Positions 8,533 to 20,000 are shown, counted from the stretch's first letter. The stretch is DNA of 64,000 bases from UBA6115 sp050953005 (GCA_050953005.1 JBMNLV010000012.1:1-64000), one strand, 5' to 3'. Notes: generated by a model from the sequence alone, not told the origin. Program-made: numbers and translations.

Positions 8533-8613
8533 GCTACGTTGAGGTTGACTGACACAGCAGGGCGATCAAAGACCCGGCGCGACGATGCAATAAAGATTGG
8601 AATCAGTATTAGC
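8533..8613 (+). repeat. Left copy of 81-bp inverted repeat around azlCD
   Basis: These 81 bases match the reverse complement of 9811-9891 at about 78 positions. The copy runs from GCTACGTTGAGG to GGAATCAGTATTAGC. The pair encloses azlC and azlD and gives the outline of a 1.36-kb unit. Confidence 0.85.
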
Positions 8614-8782
8614 TCAATGAAAAAGGACAAAACCAGTCCCGCCTCTCCCTTCCCGCTTTTTCAGGTTCTCTTCATTCGGTTCCCGGGATGCCAAGGAAAC
8701 ATCATAAGAACAGCCGCCTCTTTGCGTCCGGGCGGGTGCGTGGCTACAATATGCCTATCTGAATTTAAGGAGGCACAGACGC

Positions 8783-9475
8783 GTGCGGGCGGAGACCAAA
8801 GCAGCCTTCATCAAGACCCTGCCGGTGAGCGCAAGTTATCTGGTGCTGGGATTTGGCTTTGGCGTGTTGCTGGTGTCGCGCGGCTATCCCTTTTACTGGG
8901 CGCTGATCATCAGCCTGACGGTGTACGCGGGCAGCATGCAGTTTGTGCTGGTGGATATGCTCAGCGGCGGCGCAGGGCTGGTGCCGGCGGCGCTGATGAC
9001 GCTGCTGATCAACGCGCGCCATCTGTTTTACGGCATTTCCATGCTGGAGAAGTACCGGCTCGCCGGCCGCAAAAAGCCTTACCTGATCTTCGCGCTGACC
9101 GATGAAACCTACAGCCTGCTGTGCGCTCAGGACCCGCCCGCGGGGCTTGACCGCTACCGGTACTACTTTGAGGTATCCGCGCTGGGGCACTTCTACTGGG
9201 TGATAGGCAGCCTGCTGGGCGCGCTGGCGGGCGTAGCGCTGCCATGGGATTTCCGGGGCGTGGAGTTTTCAATGACAGCGCTGTTTGTGGTGGTGTTTAC
9301 CGAGCAGTGGATGAGCGCGCAGGGCCGCCTGCCCGCCCTCATCGGCCTGGGCAGCTCACTGGTATGCCTGGCGGCGTTCGGATCCAGTCAGTTTATTTTG
9401 CCGTCTATGGGGATGATTCTGCTGCTGCTCACCGCGCTGCGCGGCCGGATGTCCATCGGGGAGACCAGGAAATGA
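8783..9475 (+). CDS. azlC: AzlC family branched-chain amino acid exporter, large subunit
   Basis: AzlC with AzlD forms a two-component exporter of branched-chain amino acids and their analogues. This 230-residue protein has the family pattern of about seven hydrophobic segments and the conserved early block beginning ETKAAFIKTLPVSASYLVLG followed by GFGVLL, then YAGSMQFVLVDML and LLINARHLFYG, which is the diagnostic N-A-R-H segment. The start is the GTG at 8783, placed nine bases after AAGGAGG, which gives the proper length. Its stop overlaps the azlD start (ATGA). The gene pair is enclosed by an 81-bp inverted repeat and may have moved as a unit. Confidence 0.93.
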   Translation: MRAETKAAFIKTLPVSASYLVLGFGFGVLLVSRGYPFYWALIISLTVYAGSMQFVLVDMLSGGAGLVPAALMTLLINARHLFYGISMLEKYRLAGRKKPYLIFALTDETYSLLCAQDPPAGLDRYRYYFEVSALGHFYWVIGSLLGALAGVALPWDFRGVEFSMTALFVVVFTEQWMSAQGRLPALIGLGSSLVCLAAFGSSQFILPSMGMILLLLTALRGRMSIGETRK

Positions 9476-9795
9476 CGCTGCACGGCGCGCTGACAGTGGG
9501 GGTGGTGGCGCTGGTGACGGCGCTGATTCGCTTCGCGCCCTTCCTGCTGTTTCCACCGGGGCGGCCCATGCCCCCCTACATCACCTATCTGGGGCGCGCG
9601 CTGCCCTACGCCGCCATCGGCATGCTGGTGGTCTATTGCCTGCGGGCGGTCTATTTCCAGCCGCTCACGGCGGCGCTGCCGGATGTGTTGGCCGTGGCTT
9701 TGACCGTGTTCAGCTACCGCAAGCGGCGCAGCGCCCTGCTGAGCATCATGCTGGGCACGGCGTGCTATATGCTGCTCATCCGTATCATGGCATAA
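9472..9795 (+). CDS. azlD: AzlD family branched-chain amino acid exporter, small subunit
   Basis: AzlD is the small membrane partner of AzlC. The 107-residue product has about four hydrophobic segments and the typical opening in which a membrane helix leads into RFAPFLLFPPGRPMPPYI, followed by YLGRALPYAAIGMLVVYCL, a hallmark of the family. The ATG at 9472 overlaps the azlC stop by four bases, indicating translational coupling and a one-to-one complex. A longer reading of this frame back to 9244 lies inside azlC and is not real. The inverted-repeat copy begins 16 bases after the stop. Confidence 0.92.
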   Translation: MTLHGALTVGVVALVTALIRFAPFLLFPPGRPMPPYITYLGRALPYAAIGMLVVYCLRAVYFQPLTAALPDVLAVALTVFSYRKRRSALLSIMLGTACYMLLIRIMA

Positions 9796-9810
9796 TTTTG
9801 CCAGGCGATT

Positions 9811-9891
9811 GCTAATACTGATTCCAATCGTTATTGCATCATCGCGCCGGGTCTTTGACCGCCCTGCTGTGTCAGTCAACCTCAACGTAGC
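9811..9891 (-). repeat. Right copy of 81-bp inverted repeat around azlCD
   Basis: Reverse-complement partner of 8533-8613. It begins 16 bases after the azlD stop. The inner ends of both copies carry TTGGAATCAGTATTA, a motif similar to hairpin arms found elsewhere in the window. Confidence 0.85.
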
Positions 9892-10014
9892 TAGCCATAG
9901 TTGTCGACCTTGTCTGTAAAATCAAACACTCCGAAAGCAGGAGACAGTATCCACTCAAAGGCCAGTTCCCATTTGCTGAGCTTTTTTTCACGCCACAGAG
10001 GGAAACAAGGTTGA

Positions 10015-10040
10015 TTGACACGTGATCAATTTAGTATATT
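10015..10040 (+). promoter_or_regulatory. Candidate promoter for the MBL-fold hydrolase
   Basis: TTGACA (10015-10020) is followed 14-16 bases later by TATATTAA (10035-10042), in an AT-rich stretch 40 bases before the gene. The spacer is short for the best -10 choice, so this is tentative. From 9892 to 10014 I see nothing else. Confidence 0.45.
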
Positions 10041-10079
10041 AAGTGCAGTATCACACAAAAAAGTTTAGGAGCGGGACAG

Positions 10080-10901
10080 ATGAAAATTACGATTTTATCA
10101 GAAAACACAACTGCTGATGAGCGCCTGGAGTGTGAGCACGGCTTAAGCGTTCTGGTTCAAATGCAAAACGCGGTGATCCTGTTTGATACAGGCTGCGGCG
10201 GCATGTTCATCAGAAACGCGCAAAAACTGGGAATCGACCTTGCTCAGGTTACCCATGTCATCCTGTCGCATGGGCACTATGACCATGCCGGAGGGATACC
10301 GGAATTTCTGTCAATGAACAAAACCGCGTCCGTATACATGCGAAAAGAATCACTCTCGCCTGTTTTTGCCGTCAGGGCAAGGGGTGAGGCTGAGTACATC
10401 GGGGTGCCGCAAGAGCTGGCGGATAGCAACCGCCTGGTGTTCAGCCGCGACGGAATGACAATCGCCCCCGGGGTCACCCTGTATTCGGACTTCACGCGCA
10501 GTGAATCCATTCCGGAGACCAACCGCGGGCTGATGAGGACGGAGCAGGGCCAGTTGGTACCGGATGACTTCATCCACGAGCAGGCCGCGGGCTTTGTCCA
10601 GGGCAGCCAAAGCCTGCTGCTCACCGGCTGCTCCCATCATGGCATCATCAACATCATGAGGGATTATCATCAAAAAACCGGTGGGTTTCCTGACTTTGTC
10701 CTGGGCGGGTTCCACCTCCACTCGCACACACGCGGAAAGGCGGAGGATCATCTTATTCGGCATACTGCCGAATATCTGGCCGGCACGCCGAGCACCTACC
10801 TGACCTGCCACTGCACAGGACAGCCTTCCTACGATGCCCTGAAGCAATTGCTCGGAGAACAGCTTCAATATGCTTCCGCTGGACAGACACTCAGCCTGTA
10901 A
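10080..10901 (+). CDS. MBL-fold metallohydrolase (COG1237 type)
   Basis: A 273-residue metallo-beta-lactamase-fold protein. The metal-binding signature is LSHGHYDHAGG (near residues 61-71, the HxHxDH motif), with later ligands in TGCSHHGIINI (around 180) and HCTGQPS near the C-terminus, and GGFHLHSH between them. This arrangement fits the COG1237 group, whose annotated members act on phosphoribosyl-type compounds (7,8-dihydropterin-related synthase in archaea). The actual substrate of bacterial members is mostly unknown. TAGGAG precedes the ATG at suitable spacing, and a promoter-like sequence lies upstream. It appears monocistronic, ending in a small dyad. Confidence 0.85.
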   Translation: MKITILSENTTADERLECEHGLSVLVQMQNAVILFDTGCGGMFIRNAQKLGIDLAQVTHVILSHGHYDHAGGIPEFLSMNKTASVYMRKESLSPVFAVRARGEAEYIGVPQELADSNRLVFSRDGMTIAPGVTLYSDFTRSESIPETNRGLMRTEQGQLVPDDFIHEQAAGFVQGSQSLLLTGCSHHGIINIMRDYHQKTGGFPDFVLGGFHLHSHTRGKAEDHLIRHTAEYLAGTPSTYLTCHCTGQPSYDALKQLLGEQLQYASAGQTLSL

Positions 10902-10935
10902 TACTGAACGAATAAGCAATGATTGAGTTCAGTAT
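10901..10935. repeat. Dyad ATACTGAAC / GTTCAGTAT after the hydrolase gene
   Basis: Nine-base arms (10901-10909 and 10927-10935) with a 17-base loop. The right half, ATGATTGAGTTCAGTAT (10919-10935), recurs exactly at 56295-56311 next to the IS200-type element. It could act as a bidirectional terminator between the convergent genes, but has no T-run. Confidence 0.6.
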
Positions 10936-10943
10936 AAGGCCTG

Positions 10944-11690
10944 CTATCCCACAATCACGTTGATGACCCACACAAGGTCGCGGATGTCCACATCCCCGTC
11001 CCCGTTGGCGTCAGCGCCCTCCGTGGACTTGGGCTGAATGCCCGACACGATATAGTTGATGATGGAGACGAGGTCCCGGATGTCGACTAAATTATCCCCG
11101 TTCGCGTCGCCTTTGACCGCGGTATCCGGTGACCCGCCTCCACTGATCGGGATCCAGTCCGAGGAATACGAGAATATTTGGTCCGCGCTGTCCCGCAAAT
11201 CCAATTCCAGCATCAGCGCCTCCCCTTTCGTTGGCGTGAAGCTGAGAGAGCCCACGGCTGCCGCGCCGCCCGATTTCTCAAGAATTTTTGTTCCGGAGCC
11301 TTCCTCCCTGACATACCAGGAATACGCGCTGACCGAGTAGGGCGGGACGCCGCCTGACAGGTTCCAGGTGGCGGTCACCGGCTCGCCTGTCTTGACGGTA
11401 TTCTTATCAAAGGTGACGGCGCCCGTGAAAGGGGCGGCCTGCCGCACCGTGACGGAGCAGGAAGCCGTTTTCCCGCCGTCTTCGGTTTTCACGGTGACGG
11501 TGGCCGCGCCGGGGGCGACGGCCGTCACCTTGCCGCTTTGGTCCACGCTGGCGACGCCGGGCTTGTCGCTTGACCAGGTCACGTTCTGGTTGGCGGCGTC
11601 CGCCGGGGCAACCGTCGCGGTCAGCGTTTCGCTGCCGCCCACGGTTAGGGTAGCCGTTGTCTTGTTTAAGCTCACGCCCGTGACCGGGGG
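10944..11690 (-). repeat. 3' segment nearly identical between the two giant genes (copy 1)
   Basis: From the dockerin codons through the preceding domain to the last Big_2 repeat, this segment is almost identical in sequence to 16386-17060. The similarity is far higher than in the N-terminal LRR parts, pointing to recent duplication or gene conversion of the 3' end. Confidence 0.85.
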
Positions 11691-13014
11691 ACGCGGCCGC
11701 GGACACGGTCACCGTACAGGTTGCCGTCTTCAAGCCGTCCTGCGTGGTCACGGTGATGATGGCTATGCCGGGGGCGACCGCCGTTACCTTGCCGCTGTTA
11801 TCCACGGCGGCGATGGCAGGCTTATCGCTGCTCCAGGTCACAGCCTTGTTGGTGGCGTTCGCGGGGGTAAGCGCCGCAAACAGTGTTTCCGTGCCGCCCA
11901 CAACCATGTTGGTGGCAGTCTTGTTCAGGCTCACGCCTGTAACGGGCACCACGACAGTCACCGCGCAGGCGGCTGTCTTTTCGCCATCCGCGGTTTTCAC
12001 GGTGATGGTGGCCGCGCCAGGCGCGACGGCCGTCACCCTGCCGGCCGCATCCACGGCGGCGACACCGGGTTTATCGCTGCTCCAGGTCAGGTTCTGGTTG
12101 GTGGCGGCGCCCGGTTCAACCGTGGCATACAGCGTCTCCGCGCCGCCCACGGCCAGGGTGGTTGCCATTTTGTTCAGTTTGACCCCCGTGACGGGCACCA
12201 CGGCCGCGGATACGGTCACCTTGCAGGCAGCCGTCTTCCCGCCGTCCGCGGTTTTCACGGTAATGCTTGCCGTGCCGGGGGCAACCGCCGTCACCTTGCC
12301 GCCCTGATCCACGGTGGCAACAGCAGCGTTATCGCTGCCCCAATTCACTGCCTGATTGGCCGCATTCGCGGGGACAACCGTGGCATACAGCGTTTCCGCG
12401 CCGCCCGCAACAAGGGCGGTGGATGCCTTGTTCAGCTGAACGCCCGTGACGGGAATATCCTCATAGTTTGTCGTTACTGCTACTGCGCCGGCGGGCATAA
12501 TAAAGGTCGTTTGGGCCGCGCTCGCATCGGCAAGGGTTACGCCGCCGCTGATGACCGTCCAGTTTTTAAACCGCTGCCCGCTTAACGCTGGATTGGCCGT
12601 GATGGTAACGGTGGCCCCTTTTGCCGCCGGGTTCGGGTTTGCCATGCCGCCGTTTACCGCCACCTGATAGGTGATATCCTCCCAGACAGCATAGAGTGTA
12701 GTATCCGCGTTGAATGTATGCTGCTCACCGGCTTTTTTCTGCGGGCCGCTGACATCGCCGATCGCCCAGGCTATAAACGGTACCCCCGCAGGCGCTGTAA
12801 AGCGGTTCTGGGGAAGCTCGAATGGTACTCCGTCCGTTGCCCTGTCTGCCTGCATTTGCCCGCTGCCGCCGTTGGCATCGTAGCTGACGCGCCTGTACTG
12901 CGGAGCGAAGAAAAGGTTCACTCCATCCCAGTTCATGGCCCTGCCGGTTACCGCGCCCTCGTTTGCCATATAGTTGTATCTGACGTCAACTAAGCGATAT
13001 GGCGCGCCTTGATT

Positions 13015-13670
13015 CAGCGCGAGCCCGGTCAGCTGATTGTTATAGCAATGCAAATCTTGCAAAGCCGTCAAACCGCTCACATCCAGCGTGCCAGCCAGTT
13101 GATTATCATGGCAATACAAATAGATCAAAGCCGTCAGACTGCTCACATTGAGCCCGGTCAGTTGATTGTTATTGCTGCAATTCAAGTGATTTAAAGCCGT
13201 CAGACCGCTCACATTGAGCCCGGTCAGTTGATTTTCTCGGCAATCCAAGACCCTCAAAGCCGGCAGACCGCTCACATTGAGCCCGGTCAGTTGATTTCCT
13301 TGGCAATCCAAGACCTCCAAAGCCGGCAGACCGCTCACATTGAGCCCGGTCAATTTATTACCGCTACAGATTAAATGTTTCAAAGCCGACAGGCTGCTCA
13401 CATTGAGCTCGGCCAGTTGATTATCATGGCAATCCAAATCGGTCAAAGCCGTCAGACCGCTCACATTGAGCTCGGCCAGTTGATTATCATAGCAATCCAA
13501 ATAGGTCAAAGCCGTCAGGCCGCTCACATTGAGCTCGGCCAGTTGATTATCACAGCATTTCAAATAGGTCAAAGCCGGCAGACCGCTCACATTGAGCCCT
13601 TTCAGTTGATTTTCTTCGCAATTCAACCGCTCCAAAGCTGTCAGTCCGCTCACATTGAGCGTACCGGTAA
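13015..13670 (-). repeat. Tandem 63-bp LRR-coding repeats
   Basis: About ten consecutive 63-bp units, each encoding one 21-residue leucine-rich repeat with the pattern LxxLxCxxNQLxxLNVSGL. Several neighbouring units differ at only a few bases, so the block can expand or contract by recombination. Shorter arrays of the same unit lie at 14480-15090, 15670-15890 and 18240-18590. Confidence 0.85.
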
Positions 13671-16228
13671 GACCTGTATATGATAGATCAAGCTCCTTTA
13701 CCCGTTTATTGGTCGCGTCGGTAGTCCATACCACTTTTCCGGTCCACCCTCCAGGCACAGAGGAACCGTCAGCCGGCGCCTGGGGCAGCTTTAATCCATT
13801 AACAGCGATGATGTTGTTGATCACCGCGATGTCCGCCCTGTTGAATTCGTCTATATATATGGCCACGGCCGTGACATTTTCCGCCGGCATGATGAATTTC
13901 GCCGTGCTGCTCAGTTCGCTTGTGCCGTCCACGAATTGCACCGGCGGCGAAACATCCCATTCCACAAAAACCTGCCCGCCTGGCGCGGCGCCCGCCGTCA
14001 GGGTAACGGTTTCCCCTGCCACTGCCGGGCTCTTGCTTGCCGTTCCCCCGGTCACTTTGACGGTACTGACCGGCGCGCCGGCCTTATGTATCGTTGCCGG
14101 CTGAGGATTGCTGGTCACAATGAAGTATCCAAAATTCGCGAGGCTCACATAGATATCGCCAGGCTTTGTCACTTGCGCGAGCTCAAGGTTCCAGGTCTTG
14201 CGGGAGCCGGTGACCCTGCTTCCTTTGGTCGCTTCGCCTGTGCCATTGGTCAGGGTGATTTTGTCCGCGGTCAGTTCCCCTACGTTTTTATTGAAAGTCA
14301 GCGCTATGCCGGTTGAATCCGCCGTGCCGTTGGCGCCGCCGGTCTGCTCCGCCGTAAAGCTGAGGAGAATATACTGTGGGCCGAAACTGAAGTTCATGTT
14401 GTCCCATCTGATTGCCTTGCCGGTCACAGCGGACTCACTTTCCATATAGTTTCTCTGTACATGAATCCTCGTATACGGCGCGCTTCCCTCAAGCGTCACC
14501 CCGGTCAGCCGGTTGCTGAAGCAACTCAAGACACTCAGTTTTGTCAGACCGCTCACATCAAGTATGCCGCTCAGCTGATTTTCATTACATTCCAGAGACG
14601 TTAAACCCGTCATGCCGCTTACACTGAGATGGCTCAGCTGATTGAAACTGATTGTCAAACTTAATAATGTGTTCAAGCCGCTTGTCTCAAGGGAGGTCAG
14701 TTGGTTGCTGGAGCAATTCAAAGTTTTCAAACCTGTCAGACTGCCCAAATTCAACTGGGTCAGCTTATTATTGTTACAGCGCAAGCGTCGCAAGTTCGCC
14801 ACCCTGCTCACATCCAGGCCTGTCAGTTGATTATCTCCGCAATTCAATTCAATCAAAGCCGGCAGATCGCTCATGGTCAGGCCGGTCAGGGCATTATTGC
14901 TGCAAGACAGTGTTTCCAAAGCGAGAAAACCGCTTACATTCAGATCGGTCAGCTGATTCCCGCTGCAGCTCAATTCAACCAAAGCCGGTAGATCGCTCAT
15001 GGTCAGGCCGGTCAGGGTGTTGCTGCCGCAAGACAATTTTACCAAATTGGGAAGGCCGCTTACATTCAGCGTGCCGGATATTCCAGTATCGAACAGATTA
15101 ATCTCTTTGACCCGATTGGGAGATACTTGTTTATTCCAAATCACTTTGCCGGTCCAATCAGAAGGTATGTAGTAGCCGTCCGCGGGCGCTTCGGTCATGC
15201 CTGCCGGTTTTTTGGCATCGATGATGCCGTTAATGACCGCGATGTCCGCCGTGCTGTAGCTGGCCCTATACACCGTCACCTTTTGAGGATTGCTTGTAAC
15301 ATGATAGCCGTCTAAATCCGCTACTTCAACCTCGATAGTTCCTTGAATTATTACACTGGACAGCTCAATGGTCCATGTCTTGCCGGAGCCGGTGAGAGTG
15401 GTTCCCTTGGTCGCTTTGCCTGTGCATACCAAAAGGGTGATTTTACCTGCGGTTAGATTGGTTACTTCTTTATCAAAGGTCAGCTTGATGCCGGTTGAGT
15501 CCACCGTGTTTTCAACACCGCCGGTCTGCACGGCGGTGAAACTAATCTCTTTATTGTTCTGAGGGGAAAAAACAAAGTAATCGTTTTCGTCCCATACAAT
15601 TGACTGGCCGGTTACAGCACCTATACCCGCCATATTGTTGTATTTAACATAGATGTCTTTATACGACGCATTGGTACTAAGCGCAACTCCAGTCAGTTGA
15701 TTGTTGGGGCAATACAAATGTTGCAAAGCCGACAGACCGCTCACATCCAATATTCCGGTCAGTTGATTGTTGTGGCATAACAAAGAAATCAATTCCGATA
15801 ACCCGCTCACATTGAGCCCGGTCAATTCATTACCGTTACAGTATAATGTATGTAACGCTGACAAACCACTAACATTTAGAGTTCCGGTCATTTCCAAGGA
15901 ATCCAGAGTAAGATGTTGTACACGTGCCGGGGTAGTATTAGTCCACATAACTTTGCCCGTCCAACTATCAGGCACCGAAGAGCCGTCCTCGGGCGCTTTG
16001 GTCATGTTTTTTGGTTTATTGTTCGTGATGATTGTGTTGATCACCGCGATATCGTTGATATTAAATTTAGGTTCTGCGGCTGCCTGCTGCCATGGCAGCG
16101 CCGCCAAAACCATCAGCAGCGCCAGCATCAGGGAGATACGACTTTCTTCGTTTTCATGGATACCCTTTCCTCCTGTTTGTTTCTCGTCACGCTCGCTGAG
16201 CGCTCTTCCGGGCCATCAGCCCGGGCGG

Positions 16229-16259
16229 AAGCGGAGGGAGCCCATCCGCCCTGCCGCTT
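16229..16259 (-). promoter_or_regulatory. Conserved leader hairpin of copy 1
   Basis: On the minus strand AAGCGG, a bulged C and AGGG pair with CCCT and CCGCTT around a ten-base loop, about 75 bases upstream of the start codon. The same hairpin, with two loop changes, precedes copy 2 at 20473-20503, while the flanking sequence differs. This suggests a conserved 5' leader element. Confidence 0.5.
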
Positions 16260-16385
16260 TCGCCCGGCTTGCCCCTGAGGGAGACGAAGCGTTTCTTTTC
16301 CTTCGTGGCGGTTGCCGGCATCGTCCGGCGGCAAAACCGCCGCCGGGATCACCGATTCCTTCATGGCGCCCGCGCCGACGGATTG

Positions 16386-17060
16386 CTATCCCACAATCAA
16401 CTTGATGACCCACACAAGGTCGCGGATGTCCACATCCCCGTCCCCGTTGGCGTCAGCGCCCTCCGTGGACTTGGGCTGAATGCCCGACACGATATAGTTG
16501 ATGATGGAGACGAGGTCCCGGATGTCGACTGAATTGTCCCCGTTCGCGTCGCCTTTGACCGCGGTATCCGGTGACCCGCCTCCACTGATCGGGATCCAGT
16601 CCGAGGAATACTGAGAATATCCGGTCCGCGCTGTCCCGCAAATCCAATTCCAGCATCAGCGCCTCCCCTTTCGTTGGCGTGAAGCTGAGAGAGCCCACGG
16701 CTGCCGCGCCGCCCGATTTCTCAAGAATTTTTGTTCCGGAGCCTTCCTCCCTGACATACCAGGAATACGCGCTGACCGAGTAGGGCGGGACGCCGCCTGA
16801 CAGGCTCCAGGTGGCGGTCACCGGCTCGCCTGTTTTGACGGTATCCTTATCAAAGGTGACGGCGCCCGTGAAAGGGGCGGCCTGCCACACCGTGACGGAG
16901 CAGGAAGCCGTCTTTTCGCCATCCGCGGTTTTCACGGTGATGGCGGCTGTGCCGGGGGCGACGGCCGTCACCTTGCCGCTCTGGTCCACGCTGGCGACGC
17001 CGGGCTTGTCGCTTGACCAGGTTACAGCCTTGTTGGTGGCGTTCTCCGGGGGCAACCGTC
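16386..17060 (-). repeat. 3' segment nearly identical between the two giant genes (copy 2)
   Basis: Counterpart of 10944-11690. Differences are few and are mostly one-base insertions in this copy (for example the extra T near 16612), which also break its reading frame. Confidence 0.85.
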
Positions 17061-20000
17061 GCGGTCAGCGTTTCGGCTGCCGCCCACCACCAGGCCGGTG
17101 GCCGTTTTGTTTCAGTGCAACCCCCGTGACGGGCTACAGGAGCCGCGGACACAGTCACCGCGCAGGTGGCCGTCTTTTCGCCATCCGCGGTTTTCACGGT
17201 GATGGCGGCCGCGCCGGGAGCGATGGCCGTCACCTTGCCGCTTTGGTCCACGCTGGCGACGCCGGGCTTGTCGCTTGACCAGGCCACGTTCTGGTTGGTG
17301 GCATTCTCCGGGGCAACCGTCGCGGTCAGCGTTTCGGTTGCGCCAACCACCATGCCGGTGGCGGTTTTGTTTAAGGCAACGCCTGTGACGGCTACAGGAG
17401 CCGCGGAGACAGTCACCGCGCAGGTGGCCGTCTTTTCGCCATCCGCGGTTTTCACGGTGATGGTGGCCGCGCCGACACCAACCGCTGTCACTTTGCCGCT
17501 TTGATCCACGGCGGCAACAGCGGGCTTGTCGCTTGACCAGGTTACGTTTTTGTTGGTAGCGGCGCCCGGTTCAACCGTGGCATACAGCGTCTCCGCGCCG
17601 CCCACAACCATGCTGGTGGCGGCCTTATTCAGCTTAACCCCCGTAACGGGCGCCACGACAGTCACCGCGCAGGTGGCCGTTTTTTCGCCATCCTTGGTTT
17701 TCACGGTGATGGTGGCCGCGCCTCCACCGACTGCCGTCACCTTGCCGCTTTGATCCACGGCGGCGACAGCGGGCTTGTCGCTGCTCCAGGTCACATCCTT
17801 GTAGGTGGCGTTCTCCGGGGCAACCGTCGCGGTCAGCGTTTCGCTGCCGCCCACGGTTAGGGTAGCCGTGTTTTTGTTCAGCGTTACGCCCGTGACCGGA
17901 TCGTACCAGATCGCGTAGAGCGTCGTGTCCGCGTTGAATATATGCTGCTCACCGGCTTTTTTCATCTGCCCGCTCACATCGCCGATTGCCCAGGCGTCAA
18001 ACCGCTGCCCCGAGGGCGCTGTAAAGCGGTTCTGCCGGGCAGCATCGAATGGTACTCCGTCCGTTGCCCCTGTCTGCCTGCATTTGTCCGCTGCCGCCGT
18101 GGGCATCGTAGCTGACGCGCCTGTACTGCGGAGAGAACAGAAAGTTCCCGCTGTCCCAGTTTAGGGTCCTGCCGGTAATCGCGCCCGTGTTTGCCATATA
18201 GTTGTATCTGGCGAAAACAATGTCATATGGCGCGCCTTGATTCAGCGCAAGGCCAGTCAGTTGATTATCTGAGCAATCCAAATTTTTCAACATCGGCAGA
18301 CCGCTCACATCGAGCCCGGTCAGTTGATTTTCATCGCAATCCAAGCTGTACTAACATCGGCAGCCCGCTCACATTCAGCGTGCCGGTCAGTTGATTATCT
18401 GTGTAAAACAAAGCTTTCAAACTCGGCAGACCGCTCACATTGAACCCGGTCAGTTGATTGCTCCGGCAATCCAAGTACTCCAAAACCGTAAGACCGCTCA
18501 CATTGAGCCCGGTCAGTTGATTGCCATAGCACAGGCTAACCAAGGCCAAGGCCGGCAGACCGCTCACATCCAGCGTACCGGTCAGGCCCGCCGACCCTAT
18601 TTCAAGATGGGTTACCCGTCTATTGGTCGCGTTGGGAGTCCAATACACTTTTCCATACCACTCGTCAGGCACAGAGACGCCGTCAGCCGGCGCCTTGGGC
18701 ACGTTCCACCCGTTCACGGTGATGATGTTGTTGATCACCGCGATGTCCGCCCTGTTAAAATTGCTTGTATATATAGCCTCAGCCGTGACATCTCCCGCAG
18801 GCATGATGAATTTCGCCGTGCTGCTTTGTTTGCCGGTGCCATCCGTGAACTGAACCTCAGGTAAAATATTCCATTCGATAAAATGCTGTCCGGCTGGCGC
18901 GGCATCCGCCGTAAGGCTTATGACAGCGTCTTTCACTGCAGACACTGCGAAGCGACCGTTTGCAGTACCCCCGGTCACCGTGACGGCATAGGTCCGCGTC
19001 CCGGCCTTATGCACCGTTGCCGGCCGGGGATTGCCCATTACACGGAAGTGTTTAAAATCCGCTATGCTGACAAGGACATCGCCCGGCTTCGTCACTTGAG
19101 CAAGTTTAAGGTTCCATGTATTGCCGGAGCCGGTGACCTCGCTTCCTTTGATCGCTTCGCCTGTGCAGTTGGTCAGGGTGATTTTATCCTCGGTCAGCCC
19201 CCATATGTCATCGCGGTCAAAGGTCAGCTTGATGCCGGTTGAAGTCTTTGTGCCGTTGGCGCCGCCCGTCTGCTCGGCGGTGAAGCCAGGGTAAACATAC
19301 TGCGGATGGAAAGAGAAGTTACCGCCGTCCCATTTAATGTCCTTGCCAGTTACAGCAGACTCGTCTGTCATATCGTTGAACGAGACTATAAGCCATCTAT
19401 ACGGCGCGCCGGACTCAAGTCTTACCCCTGTCAGCTGATTATTTCTGCAATTCAGCCATGTTAAAGCCGTCAGGCCGCTCACATCAAAGATACCGCTCAG
19501 TTGATTATAGCTGCAATTCAGATCTGTTAAAGCCGTCAGATTGCTTACGCTGAAATGGAACAGTTGGGACAGTTGATTAGAAGAGATATTCAATTTTTTT
19601 AATGATGTCAGACAGTCTGTTGGAAGGGAGGATAACAAATTTCCGTAGCAATACAATGTTTTCAAAGCCGGCAGACCGCTCACTCCAATTCCAATACTCG
19701 TCAGTTTATTGATACTGCAGTCCACCCAGCTCAAAGCCGGCAGCGCATCCAACCGCAGGTACCCCAGTTGATTGTCGCTGCAATCCAACGTTTCCAATTT
19801 CGGCAGCTCGTTCACATGCAGCATACCGGTCATCCCGGTGTTGCGCAGATTGATCTCTTTGATTCGCTTTGGGTACGCGTCACCCCAGATCACCTTGCCG
19901 ATCCAGCTGGCCGGTATGGAAGAGCCGTCCACGGGCGCCTGGGTCATGCCTGCGGGTTTATTTTCTTCGATGATGCCGTTCATTCTCCCGATATCCACCG

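Larger units (their letters stand above)
10944..16157 (-). pseudogene. Giant LRR / Big_2 / dockerin surface protein, frameshifted (copy 1)
   Basis: The reading frame starts with an export signal at the ATG at 16157 (AGGAGG at 16169-16174) and ends in a dockerin-like module at 10944, about 1,730 residues. In order: modules beginning IAVIN...GMT..P, leucine-rich repeats of about 21 residues (L..L.C..N.LTGL.VSGL), a Listeria-Bacteroides type repeat (YDANGGSGQ), at least five Big_2 Ig-like repeats (PVTGV.LNK..., WSSDKPGVA), a GAVTFDKNTVKTGEPVTATW domain, and two DxNxDxxxDxxD loops. Two frameshifts break it: one inside the signal peptide at about 16132, one at about 11686 in a run of five G. Either the gene is decaying or the sequence has indel errors. 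Probable role: adhesin or surface-attached protein. Confidence 0.8.

Noticed and set aside
8614..8782. T-box leucine riboswitch upstream of azlC
   Set aside because: No T-box sequence or antiterminator could be identified; the leader is short and partly made of the inverted repeat.
13015..13670. Regular 63-bp repeats that might suggest a CRISPR array
   Set aside because: Each unit is an in-frame 21-residue LRR with no spacers; repeat and spacer lengths are wrong and no cas genes are present.
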